Made by a program: the position numbers and the translations under genes | Notes under the pieces: generated by a model | The model's input: only the letters and a program-made list of their open reading frames with translations | The model's database searches: none | Told to the model about the DNA's origin: nothing | From: Achatina immaculata | Taxonomy: Eukaryota; Mollusca; Gastropoda; Stylommatophora; Achatinidae | DNA length: 64,000 nt | NCBI GenBank assembly: GCA_009760885.1 | Contig: CM019718.1 | Span: 23,571,633-23,635,632, forward strand | Direction of reading: 5' to 3' | Shown here: positions 11,471 to 23,434 of the stretch, one piece after another | Position numbering within the stretch: the stretch's first letter is position 1 | Layout of the letters: each line of letters starts with the position of its first letter

Positions 11471-12125
11471 ATTACAGAGAGTAATGACTTTCTACTTTCA
11501 TTTCCCTTTTCCGTTTTAATGGAAAAAAAGACTGAAATACCAATATAGGACCCACACATTTGTCAAGTGGAATACTTGGGACACATCAGTGGCGAAATAT
11601 TGAAAGACAGAGTCAGTCGATGACGCATTATTACTTTATCAAGAACCCTGATAAAAACCAACTAAAGATGATCGCGAACCCGGCGATTACCGGGTAATGA
11701 GCTGCCAGTAACGCTCAGAAAATCTGTCTGACGTAAACGCCAACGACCTTATCCGAGGGTTGTCAGACAAAACAAGACCTTCAAGGATCCACTACGAGGC
11801 GAAGTTACAAGTTTTTCCTGACTACTATGTTCGAGTGTTACATTAATGATATAACCTAAAGCAAGTCACTGACTTGACAGATTTAACAGGGTTTTTTTTC
11901 TGACTAACATACTTACTCTACTGTATCCTTCTTCTTGTACTGTGAGATTCAACTACTGATGATGATGCTTGCCTGAGACCGGCACTAACTGCAACATATC
12001 CGTCAATTGAAAATGTGTCTATATGCTCACAGAAGAACTGCCTAAGACGGACAGTGAAACATATACTATGCTTCTGTTACCATTTACAGGTCATCTAGGA
12101 GGATTGCTACTTGATTAAATAGAAC
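11471..12125. other. No recognisable gene
   Basis: Unique-looking sequence between an array and the truncated 3' side of a Penelope-like relic. Confidence 0.45.
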
Positions 12126-12129
12126 TATT

Positions 12130-13235
12130 CCCTGGTTGACGAAAATAGTCTCTTAAGCGTAAACCGGTCTCCCATATATACTTCATATCGCAACGTTTCC
12201 ACATAATGCCATAAATGACATTGCGTGAAGTGCAGGGAAGCCCTCCTGAACTGATAGCGTCGGCTTAGATCTGGCTAACCTCAAAACAAATGGACAAGTA
12301 TTGTATCTACGACGTCTGCAATCTCGGTACCATAAAAAAAAGTCTTCAGTCTTAAGGCGACATCTAACTAATAGGTCCCTGAGGTTCTTGTCCCGTCTGT
12401 AGGCCACCAACGGGGGTTCCCCAAAGAGTTCACGTGTATCAGCTCGGTCTGGAGGAGGTGGAAATGGCGAAGCGGTATGTTCTTAACCACCAAACTATGA
12501 GGGTGGTGCGTGAGTACCAGTTTAACTCAACTACAGGATGGTTTAGGAGTGAGGGCTTGTTGCCAGGATATTTGACTGATACGGTTCCAAGACGACGTGA
12601 GAACATGTTCTGGATAGCCACGTTGGCGGAAGAGATCTAACATCCTGTAAGCTTGATCATGGAAATGCCATCCTCAATGCACAAACGTCGCAACCTAAGA
12701 AGCTGGGAGAAGGGATAGAGATCGTGTAAGGTCTGGGGTGGGAGGAAGAGTACAAGAGATAGATGTGAGAGTCCGTAAGTTTATAGTGGACAGAAGTAGT
12801 AAGCCCAGTAGGACCGATAGTGACGGCAATGTCGAGAAAGTTAGCAGAAGTTGTAGAGACATGGGAGGTGAAAAGAATGACAGGACTGAACTTCTTAACG
12901 AAACTAACGAAGTTGTCAACGTCTTCCGCTGGCATAAATGTGACTCCAATTCCATCATCTATGTAGCGTCTATAGAAGGCTGGTAAAGGACCTCTATAGG
13001 ATTCAAGGACCTTGTGTTCGTAATGATCCATGAACTGACATGGGTAGCTGGGGTCAATTTTGGTACCCATGACCACACCGCTAATCTGGATGAAGTACAG
13101 ACCATTGAATTCAAAAGAGTTGAGTTCGAGAACATGTCGTGTAAGACGCAGAATAGTAGACACAAGAATAGAGGGGTGGTGCCTTTTGTTCAGAAAGAAC
13201 TCGACAGCCTGAAGTGTTTCTATAACACTGTCTAT
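12130..13235 (-). pseudogene. Penelope-like element relic: RT plus start of GIY-YIG endonuclease
   Basis: Read on the minus strand from right to left: EFNGLYFIQISGVVMGTK, then a YRRYIDDGIGV palm block with the catalytic YIDD intact (12940-12975 region), then FVKKFSPVI and ANFLDIAV. After frame changes come an SWQQALTPKPS block, HHPHSLVVKN, FHLLQT, then VAYRRDKNLRDLLVR and CRRRRYNTCPFVL. Finally a fragment of the C-terminal GIY-YIG endonuclease appears (IMWKRCDMKYIWETGLRLRD). The first zinc-like Cys has become Trp and the YIG Gly is lost. It stops abruptly near 12130. RT plus GIY-YIG order defines Penelope-like elements. Multiple frameshifts make it non-functional. Confidence 0.9.
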
Positions 13236-13560
13236 CCATCTTTGTCGAGGTCTTCCTCTTGATCTGTGTCCTACAGTGTTTGGTTGAAGGCCCTCGCGGC
13301 TGATTTAAGTGCGTTAGTCTCATTAAGTGGTCAGATCACTTAATTCTTTGTTTCTCTGTGTACTGTAGGCACGGTGTAGTTCCTATCAGTTGTCTTATGT
13401 CGTCATTTCTCACCTTATCCATCCTATTGAGGTTTGTTGTCTTTCTTAGGATCCTCTTTTCACATGCGGATATTTTAATTTGTTGTTTCTTGAGTAGTGG
13501 CCCACGTTTGGCATCAAGTTTACAGAATATGGGAAACTTGATAGAGGAATTGATGCTAGA
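13205..13560 (-). pseudogene. LINE H C-terminal relic abutting the Penelope RT
   Basis: On the minus strand a 79-codon frame (13336-13575) includes CEKRILRKTTNLNRMDKVRN and DDIRQLIGTTPC, followed by EKQRIKW and, after frame change, HLMRL, RGRPRQRWIDSVIE. This is the usual C-terminal block of a non-LTR RT protein. In one frame its RWIDSVIE end runs directly into the Penelope RT sequence TLQAVEFFLN. The junction is therefore a chimera, either by insertion at that point or by template switching. Confidence 0.8.
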
Positions 13561-13589
13561 ACAAAAAAAGAGCAAATGCCTTTACCTAC

Positions 13590-14742
13590 CAGCTATCCCT
13601 GCTACTTTCTCACCCTAACATATCAGTTATCCCTGCTACTTTCTCACCAGAACATACCAGCTGTCCCCGCTACATTCTCACTCTAACATACCAGTTATCC
13701 CCGCTACCTTTTCACCATAACATACCAGCTATCCCTGTTACTTTCTCACCATAACATACCAGCTATCCATGCTACTTTCTCACTAGAACATACCAGCCAT
13801 ATCCTCTACTTTCTCACCCTAACATACCATATATCCATGCTACTTTCTCACCAGAACATACCAGCTATACCCGCTACTTTTTCACCCTAACATACCATAT
13901 ATCCCCGCTACTTTCTCACCAGAACATACCAGCTATCCCCGCTACTTTCTCACCAGAACATACCAGCTATCCCCGCTACTTTCTCACCAGAACATACCAG
14001 CTATCCCCGCTACTTTCTCACCAGAACATACCAGCTATCCCCGCTACTTTCTCACCAGAACATACCAGCTATCCCCGCTACTTTCTCACTAGAACATATC
14101 AGCCATATCCGCTACTTTCTCATCAGAACATACCAGCTATCCATGCTACTTTCTCACCAGAACATACCAGCTATCCATGCTACTTTCTCACTAGAACATA
14201 CCAGCTATACCCGCTACTTTTTCACCCTAACATACCATATATCCATGCTACTTTCTCACCCTAACATGCCAGCTATCCCCGCTACTTTCTCATCAGAACA
14301 TACCAGCTATCCCCGCTACTTTCTCATCAGAACATACCAGCTATCCCCGCTACTTTCTCATCAGAACATACCAGCTATCCCCGCTACTTTCTCACCAGAA
14401 CATACCAGCTATCCCCGCTACTTTCTCACCAGAACATACCAGCCATATCCGCTACTTTCTCATCAGAACATACCAGCTATCCATGCTACTTTCTCACCAG
14501 AACATACCAGCCATATCCGCTACTTTCTCACCCTAACATGCCAGCTATCCCCGCTACTTTCTCATCAGAACATACCAGCTATCCCCGCTACTTTCTCATC
14601 AGAACATACCAGCTATCCCCGCTACTTTCTCATCAGAACATACCAGCTATCCCCGCTACTTTCTCACCAGAACATACCAGCTATCCCAGCTACTTTCTCA
14701 CCAGAACATACCAGCTATCCCCGCTACTTTCTCAAATGCCAC
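13590..14742. repeat. 34-bp minisatellite, about 34 copies
   Basis: The unit contains acataccagctatccccgct followed by actttctcaccag. Variants (ccatatatccatgct, cagccatatccgct) recur in blocks, indicating multi-unit duplications within the array. The Tyr/Ser/His-rich frames are repeat translations. Confidence 0.97.
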
Positions 14743-14882
14743 CCGAAAGAGACAACTAATTAACAGTATATTTCTGACAATGCCAAACATGGACACTAAC
14801 CAGAAATAGTTTTTTTTCGGACAAGGAATATTAAATGATGGAGAAAGCAAACCTTCTTTGGAAGAAGAAGAATGTTCTGCAT

Positions 14883-14929
<47 letters not shown>

Positions 14930-15127
14930 AGATCTTTTCTACGTTCCAGGAATGTTACAGTCGGAGTGGTGTGAAAAAACTAGTTAATCTAAATAAAACT
15001 GCACACAGCAAAAGGGCAGAGAAGGTATGCCTATCACTGGAGACAACTTTCGTTGGGTCAAGGGCACAGGATGATGATGTGATCATCAAACGTTAACACA
15101 GTGAGCTTCTGAGATTTACGTTCATGG
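14743..15127. other. Unique sequence with (GA)n at 14886-14928
   Basis: A pure GA tract of about 20 units lies in otherwise unremarkable sequence. No gene is recognised. Confidence 0.6.
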
Positions 15128-15298
15128 CCGTGGTTATAGATCCATGCTATAAATTTTTGACCGTGATATAGCTGTGGTTATAGATCAACGTTATAAGTTT
15201 TGACCGTAATATAGCCATGGTTATAGATCCACGCTACAAGTTTTGACCGTAATATAGCCATGGTTATAGATCCACGCTACAAGGTTTGACCGTCAATA
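15128..15298. repeat. 43-bp minisatellite, 4 copies
   Basis: The unit contains atggttatagatccacgcta followed by caagttttgaccgtaatatagc. The first two copies are the most diverged. Confidence 0.92.
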
Positions 15299-16165
15299 TG
15301 GCGGACTCGCCGCGTTTCAGAGATCTCGTTATTAGGTTATTGTTGCTTTGATCTGTACAAGTAGCTCAGTCCATGTGGTGGTGGATGCCATTAGGAACTA
15401 GCATCCCTGACTTTGTTGATGTACCGACACGTAAGAAAATGTGGAACAATACCCTCCTATAGAATGTCTTACATTATTAAGATTTAACAGAAAAAAACAA
15501 CCCACACAAGTTATTAAAACTCAACAGCAAAACAGGGGTTCTCCGCCTGTCAGGAAGTCCCAACCTCGGGGAAACTGTAGGGTTACAGGGAGGGTGGGGA
15601 ACTGGTACGTTAGACTGACGGGCGCTCAAACTTCTGGAACAGAAAATACATATTACCTGGAATACAGCCTCTGAGTCTATCGTGGGAAAGAAGAGCGAAA
15701 TGATATTCTGACGTATTGTAAACTAGGGTGCATGGGGCAGACAAAAGTTTAGAACCACTGGTCTAAGAAAAAAAAAAGGTATAACAAAGCCTGTATACGG
15801 AGCAGTTTTTATGGTTAAAAGTAAGTTTTTCTTTACGGTATGTTGACTCTGCTTGCTGGTGTCAAAGGCGGCTCCAATACAAAGATTCGAGTGGGTAAAA
15901 TGCAGTTTAAAACAAAGCACGAGGATTCATCTTTTTTTGTGTGTTTTCGGATACTTTCTAACATCAGTTCATAATAACTTCTGCAGGTAAATTATGTCGT
16001 TTTTATGTAAGCATATTTCAAGACTTTGTGGCTGCCAAGATGCCAGAACCATAAAAAAAAGTTCTATAATTTAACGTGATTTACAAACTTTTGCTAAAGG
16101 TCACGTTTAGCTTTTCTTAGAATTATATAAAGTCAAATAAAAAGGTATATTGCGTGTGAATATTA
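15299..16165. other. Mostly unique; possible hAT-type terminus at 15745-15768
   Basis: Around 15745-15768 the minus strand reads agaccagtggttctaaactt, which resembles the CAGTGGTTCT start of hAT transposon ends. No partner end was found nearby, so this is a weak indication. No gene is recognised. Confidence 0.35.
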
Positions 16166-16167
16166 CA

Positions 16168-17659
16168 TTATATATATATATGGTTCTAAGGACTGCAAAC
16201 GCGCCACAAACAGCCTCTGGCAGTCAAGTCCAGCTCCTGGCCTTCCTGTAGCAGAACTGTTTAAACTGGCAGGAGAAGGGGCGAGGGCGAATATCTGGCG
16301 CCTGAAAACCAGTTACTTAGGGTAGATGAGTGGCACGTTTGGTAGCTCATCTGCCGCTGTTGGCGAGATCTTCAGCTGCCGTGCGTGGAGCGGTGCTCTT
16401 CCCGGCCAATGAAGAAATTTGCAAATGAGGTTGCCGCGCAGCATCACTGCGGAAAAGGTGGTTGAAAGAATAAAGCGAAGCAAACAGTCAAATCACGGCA
16501 CCTCTGGTCTGGAGGTCGGCCACGTCCTGAGTGCAGTCATATCGGGTGAAATGCATGAACCGGCTTGTCCCAGAGGTTAAGTCACTGCTGGCGAGACTTT
16601 TCAAATGCCGCGCGTGGAGTGAAGCTCCTCCCGGTTAAGGAAGTAAATGCGGAAATAAAGGTTGCTGTGCGGCGCCGATGGGAAAAGGTGGTGGAAAGTG
16701 AAGTTTAACCTGGTATGTCCAGTAGTATCGCTACGAGAGCTATACCACGGCACCTCTGCTCTAGAGGCCGCCTACGTCCGAAATACACCTACACTGGTGA
16801 AATATGCCTAAACCGGCACACACCAGGGGTGGAACTCGATGGCTAGACATGTCATGCAACCTCCGCTCTAGAGGTCGGTAACGCCTGATAAACACCCATA
16901 CTGGTGAATTTTGCCTAAACCGGCTCATACCAGGGGTGAATCTTGAAGGCTATGAATGTCACAGTACCTCTGCCCTAGAGGTCGGTCCCGTCCCAAACAT
17001 GCCCATACTGGGAAATGCCTAAACCGGCTCAACCCAGGGGTAGAAGTCACTAGTGGCGAGGATTCGTCCTCCTGGACAAAAGCTCCATCCTGGTCACAAC
17101 TAGGAAGGGTAGCGGCCACGACCGCAAAATGCTGAAGTCGGAGACACTGGACCAGGGAAGTCTAGATAGGCAACCACCTCTCACCCGGCGGGGATGTCTG
17201 CGTATCCTAATCACGCTGAGGTTTTCCGGTGAGAAAGTCCAACCCTGGACTGGATGGGCAACCATCTCTCACCCGGCGGTGATACACGGGTATCTCAAAA
17301 CACGTCGAGGTTTTCCGGTGAGAAAGTCCAACTCTGGCCTGGGTGGGCTAACGCCTCTCACCCAGCGGGGATGCACTGATATTCCAAACACGTCGAGGTC
17401 TTCCGGTGAGAAAGTCCAACCCTAGACCAAACTGGTGCAATGAAAACCACGGTGTCACGCAATCCCGCTTCCGAGACCCACCAAGAATACAGGCTAAAGC
17501 ACTGTGATACTCTGAACCCCTTGTGGTCCTTTCGTGGAACTCGTGTGGTCTATTTTGGACCACACAGGGGACCACGGGACCTAACGAGGACCACATGCGT
17601 GAATTCAGTAGGTTCACAGTGCGGTTTTTGGTGGTAGAAGTGAACGAAGAAGAAGAAGA

Positions 17660-17662
<3 letters not shown>
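16168..17662 (+). repeat. Large dispersed repeat E, copy 1, (GAA)n tail
   Basis: A 1.5-kb element related to 60840-61540. Shared landmarks are ggttctaaggactg, cctctggcagtc, aggcctctagaggtcgg-type blocks, gcgaggattcgtcctcctg, a tgctgaagtcggagacactg block, ggttttccggtgagaaagtc and an end gtgaacgaagaagaag. It contains internal repeats: ~115-120-bp blocks around ctctagaggtcggt at 16500-17050, and an ~240-bp duplication around 16340 and 16580. No RT motif is visible. It may be the long 3' UTR of a GAA-tailed LINE or a non-autonomous derivative. Confidence 0.75.
17165..17425. repeat. ~88-bp subrepeat inside repeat E, 3 copies
   Basis: Blocks ctctcacccggcggggatg and gaggttttccggtgagaaag recur three times at about 88-bp spacing. 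The second repeat E copy at 61 kb has only one of these units. Confidence 0.9.
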
Positions 17663-17708
<46 letters not shown>

Positions 17709-17795
17709 GACAGACAGACAGAAAGAGAAAGACAGACAGACAAACAAACAGACGGACGGACAGACAAACAAACAGACAGACAGACAGGCAGATAG
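17663..17795. repeat. (TA)n and (GACA)n microsatellites
   Basis: About 20 TA units (17663-17702) are followed by GACA-rich tetranucleotides to about 17790. A shorter TA tract also precedes repeat E at 16168-16180, so the element may have entered a TA tract. Confidence 0.95.
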
Positions 17796-17896
17796 ATCTT
17801 CGAATGCCCACTAAAATGGACTCAGAACCAAACTGGTCTAAGGAGGCACACAGGGTCAATAAAGTAGACAATCTTTGTTTCAGACACTGATCCTGG

Positions 17897-17898
<2 letters not shown>

Positions 17899-17981
<83 letters not shown>

Positions 17982-18005
17982 CAAACAAACACACACACAC
18001 ACACA
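17899..18005. repeat. (CT)n(CA)n microsatellite
   Basis: CT units (17899-17929) switch to CA units (to about 18005) with two small interruptions. Confidence 0.97.
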
Positions 18006-18744
18006 AAATCCATTACAGGGCTTCTCAAATTGGGTTTTGTCCGTCTCTAATGCTCCACCACAGACGGTAAGGAATTCTGCCGGAGATTGCGATTTGAAAG
18101 AAAAAACATACCCATTATTTATAATTATATCTATGAAAGTGTATCACTTTCTACAGAAAACAAAATTAACAAAATATGACTGGATTATAGCACCCATCGC
18201 TAACAAATCACAAAGACGACGTCCTTGCCCGTGCAGGTGTAACTCTGTAATCTTAAGGCGAGGGGACAGGGGTCTCTTAAACCTGGGAATTATTTGCAGG
18301 CTCCATCTGGAGTTAAAAGGATGAGAAAGAATGCGGAAGAAAGGAAGAGAGTAGAAACTGGACAAACAAGAAATGGATCAGAAAATTTCGAAACCGGAAA
18401 TTGGAGAGAAGCCATTAAGGTCACCCTGAACTTGGAGACAGAGCCGTTGGTGGCTACGTGCCCGCGAGACAGAGGGAAGAAAGCGAGAAGAGTGAGGCTG
18501 AGAGTGGTGGTGGCGGGGGGGTTGGGGGGATGTTAATTAATGACAGCTCAAAGAAATCTCCTAGATGGAGTGGAAGATGAAGTGGAAGATGGAGGTTGAG
18601 CGAGGTTTGTTAATGGACGTAACGCATCTGGTCGTGCGAGCGTCTCACAGAGAAGTGTTTGGTTTGTGGTGATCAAGTCATCGCATACGTACTTTGTAAC
18701 AAGTCACTATCTACGTGAGACAGGAAAATAGTGCTACCTCGTTA
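18006..18744. other. No recognisable gene
   Basis: Unique-looking sequence. A purine-rich part near 18310-18530 gives an Arg/Glu-rich frame without a recognisable domain. Confidence 0.4.
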
Positions 18745-19015
18745 CAGCGAATCATTCCTTTTCTATGGATGCGATGCCTGAACGGTTAGTAAAGATATAC
18801 AGAGAAAGGCTGCAATCAGCTGAGATGTGGTTCTTCAGAAGAATGCTGAAGGTACCACGGACAGCGAGAAAATTGAACGAGGAAGTTCTGAAAGAAGCAC
18901 AAGAAACAAAGAAAATTATTTAAAAAAAGATCAGGAAACGACAGTCCGGATTTGTGGGGCGTGCTGGAGCAGAGACGAGTCAGAGCATCTAACGGAAACA
19001 GGGAAGATCGAAGTT
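18745..19015 (+). pseudogene. LINE C C-terminal fragment
   Basis: The plus-strand translation reads a degenerate FLFYGCDA block, then SAEMWFFRRMLKVPRTARK, LNEEVLKEAQETKK and RVRASNGNREDRS. This matches the AAEMWFIRRMLRIPWTAK block of the copy at 7355-7930 in position and sequence. The 3' side runs into an AG-rich array at 19015. Confidence 0.82.
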
Positions 19016-19215
19016 TGAAAGAGACAGAGATAGAAAGAGACAGAGGTAGAAAGAGATAGAGGTAGAAAGAGCCAGAGGTAGAAAGAGACAGAGGTAGAAA
19101 GAGATAGAGGTAGAAAGATCTATGATAGAACGAGAAAGAGGTAGAAAGAGACAGAGATAGAACGAGAAAGAGGTAGAAAGAGACAGAGGTAGAAAGAGAT
19201 AGAAAGAGATAAAAG
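19015..19215. repeat. ~18-bp AG-rich array (gaggtagaaagagacaga)
   Basis: About 11 units, alternating gagacagaggtagaaa and gagatagaggtagaaa. Minus-strand Leu/Ser/Phe frames are repeat translations. Confidence 0.93.
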
Positions 19216-19288
19216 ATGTTTGACGGTTTGGCAGCCTGGTACGGCAAATGCTTAGTGACAAGTCTGTTGAGATGCATAAGGGATCGAG

Positions 19289-19343
19289 AGAGAGAAGAGA
19301 GACAGACAGACAGACAGACAGACCAGACAGACAGACAGAGAAA
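19289..19343. repeat. (GACA)n microsatellite
   Basis: Two runs of GACA separated by one imperfect unit. Confidence 0.93.
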
Positions 19344-19808
19344 TCAAGTGATCAGTCACGTTCAGACACAGTACTTAACGAACACAGTAAACAGCGGTAC
19401 ACTGCAGCCAACTTTGCTTACATAAACAGTTCAGAAGAATACTAAATGAAAACCCATTAAAAGAAATCTCCTTCAACATCAACTGAAAACATAACAAAGA
19501 TCAACATTTTCCTATCGGGAAACTGAAAGTCTGCTGGCTCAGCATTCACAACACCTACAGTCAGTTCTTGGGCCCTCAGTCTTGTGGCCATCAGGATTTT
19601 AAGATTCGGTTATTCAAAGAACGAGCACCGGTTTCTCTTAAGAGCTTGTTGTAGAATTTTTTTTTTCCAAAATCTTTAGTTTTACAGGAGAATTACTTCT
19701 GTTATGTGAATGTATCCCGCGGGGGAAAAATAGATTGATAAACTGGAAATAAATATACATTTCTACGCTTTTCATAATATTAACAAAAATGATTGTTATA
19801 TAAACTTA
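19344..19808. other. No recognisable gene
   Basis: Unique AT-rich sequence. I see no features. Confidence 0.45.
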
Positions 19809-19991
19809 TTTATGATTTTCAGTCAGTCAGTCAGTCATTTGCATGTCCCTTGCGGTACTTTGCCCCGCTAACAGCTCTCCTGTAGGCCTCTCGGTTGTGA
19901 GCAAGATGCCCTGCTGCTGATGCATCCATTTGCAGATCATCAACGATGTCTTGTAGCCATCTTCGCCTCGGTCTTCCTGGTTTATGATTTT
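19809..19991 (-). mobile_element. LINE A 3' end, 161-bp insertion with 11-bp TSD
   Basis: The minus strand carries the last ~140 bp of LINE A (encoding RPRRRWLQDIVDDLQMDAS-type sequence) with a (CTGA)n tail on the left. A perfect direct repeat tttatgatttt flanks it at 19809-19819 and 19981-19991. The inserted segment is therefore 19820-19980. This is direct evidence of target-primed insertion of a strongly 5'-truncated LINE. Confidence 0.93.
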
Positions 19992-20160
19992 ACATATCAA
20001 ATATTGTTTCAGTCAGATTTTCAGATGTTTTATTTCAATCTTATTTGTAGATATAATGTTTTCATCTTCCTCGTACGTTTTACATTATCATCCTCCTTGT
20101 ACACAGTATGTTGTCATCTTTTTTGTTGATGTCATGTTTCCGTCTTGTTGCATGTGCTAT

Positions 20161-20171
20161 GTTTGTGTCTT

Positions 20172-20202
<31 letters not shown>
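20161..20202. repeat. (TA)n microsatellite
   Basis: About 16 TA units. Confidence 0.95.
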
Positions 20203-20244
20203 ATGCTTTCATCATCTTCTTGGATATTGTGTATACATCTTCCT

Positions 20245-20505
20245 TGTAGATATTATATCTACATCTTCGTTGTTGATAGACATTGTGTCTACATCTTCCT
20301 TGTAGATATTATATCTACATCTTCGTTGTTGATAGACATTGTGTCTACATCTTCCTTGTAGATATTATATCTACATCTTCGTTGTTGATAGACATTGTGT
20401 CTACATCTTCCTTGTAGATATTATATCTACATCTTCGTTGCTGACAGATATTGTGTCTACATCTTCCTTGTAGATATTGTATCTACATTTTCCTTGTAGA
20501 CACGG
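20245..20505. repeat. 56-bp minisatellite with internal palindromes
   Basis: Four to five units of about 56 bp. Each unit holds gtagatattatatctac, which is self-complementary around one central base, so each unit can form a short hairpin. Confidence 0.92.
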
Positions 20506-21107
20506 TGATAACATTAAGCATCTTCCCTGTAAATGCTATACTTAATCTTCCTTATTTTCCTATTTGTATGGAAAATAGAATCCACTGAATCTTATACGTG
20601 GACTTGATAACCTGAAGTAATTACTTTTCGCGTACATGAATAATCATAAAAAATGTTTCTTGAAATGAAACAACTGTCTAAGAACAGTGTGACACTGGAA
20701 AGATAAACCTGGTTTGTCCAAGAAACAGCTGGCATTTGATAACAGAGAGAAACGTCAGTGCTTAAAAAGACAGCTCCACTTTGTCTTAAAGAGGAACGTA
20801 TCTTTTTCCGAACAGGAAAATAACATGCGATAACCATCTATTTTTTTTCTAATATACTGGTATAACCGGTAATAAACCAGTCGAAGAGCAATGTCAAAGT
20901 AAGCATGGTTCAGCACCGTCGATCTTACTTCACCGCTGTGTAGTATCCATATGGTTACGTCAATCAAACAAAAAAAAAAAAAGGAACAATGAAATAACAC
21001 AGAAAAACTTTGCTCCGTTACACGCCAGTACAGAATTCCATCATGAACTGTATGAGGTTAAAGAAAAAAAATTCAGGCACATAACATTATATAAAGGTTA
21101 TGTGAAA
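20506..21107. other. No recognisable gene
   Basis: Unique AT-rich sequence with poly-A runs. Short frames carry no recognisable domain. Confidence 0.45.
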
Positions 21108-21260
21108 AACATGGATTAAACGAAAAATATGGATAATATGAAAAATATGGATTACATGAACATTATGGATTATACGGAAAATATGGATTATATAGAAAAT
21201 GCATATTATTTAAAAAAAATAGAAATTCTATTATAAATATATAGATATAAGAAAAAAAAG
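21108..21260. repeat. Degenerate ~17-18-bp repeat (aaaatatggattatatg)
   Basis: About six imperfect units with variable spacing. Confidence 0.75.
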
Positions 21261-21484
21261 TAGATTATACCAAAGCTGTATTATTTTTAGACAAGATAAA
21301 TTTTATTTTTTTCACGCGCTTTTAAACACTGTTCCGGATTAGTGAGCTGCAGTTAGACTTGGTCGAACACTTCACGTTAGATTCAGAACGGTGAACATTT
21401 TCTACAACGACAACGCCAGCTTCAGCAGGGCTAACAATGGTAAGCGTACAATGATAATGAGGACCATATTAGATACTAAATGAG

Positions 21485-21765
21485 GAGGGGGGAGGGTGAC
21501 CTTGCCCGTGTCGGCAGTCAGCGACCCGTAGCTGAAATTCTAGCAGCAGGGCCAGGGAGCAACAGCTGACCAAGTCCTCTCTGTTTGGTAACCCTGGTAA
21601 CAGGGCGTAGCCTAAATAACGCTGCAGGGATCGCCGTATTCCCCCCCCCCCCCCCAAGCCCATGGTCTGCCAACACCCTCTGCTTCTGTACCTCCGCGCA
21701 GGGACTGAAAACGTAGCTGCCCTGACCCGCTCCAAGGGCGAGAGCTTTAACAGATCACTACGATG
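21485..21765 (+). repeat. SINE-like repeat S1, copy 2
   Basis: Shares the ordered blocks agcgacccgtagctga, agctgaccaagtcctc, taacagggcgtagcct, cagggatcgcc, agcccatggtctgc and gactgaaaacgtagctgcc with the 3.4-kb copy. A poly-C run sits at 21642-21655. The 3' end is shorter than in copies 1 and 4. Confidence 0.8.
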
Positions 21766-22089
21766 ATAAATATTTCACACTTTGAAAATGTGATACTTAA
21801 CAGCCGCTGGATCGATTACTTCCGCTGCCCACCTCGCAGTGAACTGTCCCATATGACCGTTTATGACCTTGTGACAACCTCAACAACCTTTACGTAAACT
21901 TATGAACCTCCACATTCGTACTGTGGAATTGTCTGCACAACAACAACAACGACAACAACGAACTGGTGACTTGTCGATATATGATCGGCTCCTTTCCCAA
22001 AATTACAAAAATGTCTTCCATGCATCTTGTTCCTGGTGTTTTACGCACAGCCGACAAATATTTCGTTTCTCAAAACGCATCAAATGGTT

Positions 22090-22385
22090 GGGGGGGGGGG
22101 GGGTCTTGTCGGGGTTGATGGCCAGTGACCCGTAGCTGGTATGATTGCGGCAGTACTGGCCAAGACACTACCCAACCTTTCTGCTGCTACCTCCCCCTAA
22201 CAGAACTAGCCTGGCTAACGAGCCCGCAAAAGAAATATTACACCCCACCCACCATTTTCTGCCTTTGTTTTACCTCGACTCTCATGGACTGACAACAAAC
22301 CTCTCCCCAGTCGATACAGAACAGTGTCTCCACATCTTCACAGCATCGGTCTCGAGGAACATCCTGGTCGCATTTACAGAATCAT
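22090..22385 (+). repeat. SINE-like repeat S1, copy 3
   Basis: Blocks ccagtgacccgtagctgg, actggccaagacac, taacagaactagcctggcta and a tcttcacagcatcggtct end place this in the S1 family. It starts after a poly-G run at 22088-22101. Confidence 0.78.
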
Positions 22386-23085
22386 CAAGTGCAGCAAAGG
22401 AAAGGAAAAAAAAACCCTCACCTTTGGCTCATACAAACAAACAACATTATAGCAACTAATTTTTGCTGAAGGCAAATAAACAAACAGTTCGGGCTAGGCT
22501 TGATATAAACACATAACAAATTACAGAAACTAAATTTCCGCTGTTTTCAGTTTTGTTATACTTAAGAGTAGGTAGGCTTGATTTTACACGAGAACAAGTA
22601 ACGAAATCAAACAAACACTTCAGTGAATCACATCACGGAATCAACTTGTTCGCGAACCCAGATGCATACTCCACTGAAAGACCGATGTGATCTAATTTGG
22701 TTAGTGAAATGAAGTAACTGAATCAATTATCCTTGCTGAATCCTGAAATCAAAATCACGAAAAAAAAAACAAAACATCACTAGATTTGCTCCAGTCAAAA
22801 GCAGGTCACTGGTCGAAGGAGAAGCAGAAGAACACGTGACCACAGCGCCTTGCCTTGCAGCTGCTTGGAATGTGTAATGCCCAGCAGACTTGACATCTAA
22901 AACTGTCAGTTAGATAACCACTCGGATTTAAAAGACGCTAACACTGTCCCACAATCCACGTGCCCCGAGAAGGCATCGATAAAACCCATTTTGGGTCACT
23001 CAGGCTCAGCTCTGTAAGCCTGGAACCGTGGCTGCTTCCGTTGCCGGAGTATGCGGGCAAAAGATATTCTTGTGCCCTCTCTAAG

Positions 23086-23086
<1 letters not shown>
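22386..23086. other. No recognisable gene
   Basis: Unique-looking sequence without clear element or domain. Confidence 0.45.

Positions 23087-23121
<35 letters not shown>
23087..23121. repeat. (CT)n microsatellite
   Basis: About 17 CT units, followed by pyrimidine-rich sequence. Confidence 0.95.
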
Positions 23122-23124
<3 letters not shown>

Positions 23125-23434
23125 GTGTGTCTCTCGCCCTCTTGTTCTCACTCTCACAGCCTCCATGCCCCTCTCCGTTGCTAGTTATCGCACCCAGTGG
23201 CCCTCTACAATCTCTTTCTCTCCACGCTCATTTTTCTTCTACGTACTCTCTTTAATTTCCGCCTGCCATTTAATACTCTCATTGGTCATTCCCCCCTCCT
23301 TCCTTCGTCTAGGTCAGAGGTTCTCAACCAGGGTTGTCTGCACCTCTTGGAAGTGTGAGAAACAATTGATAGATGAATGGGACTCAATCTCTGGGAACTT
23401 TTAGACAAGAAATTGCTGTTAGATTACAGAAATC

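Noticed and set aside
10705..11559. 284-codon minus frame resembling a multi-pass membrane protein
   Set aside because: The hydrophobic Leu/Ser/Phe pattern is the complement of an AG-rich 32-bp array.
18816..19277. 153-codon minus Ser/Leu/Phe frame
   Set aside because: It is the complement of an 18-bp AG-rich array and a LINE C fragment.
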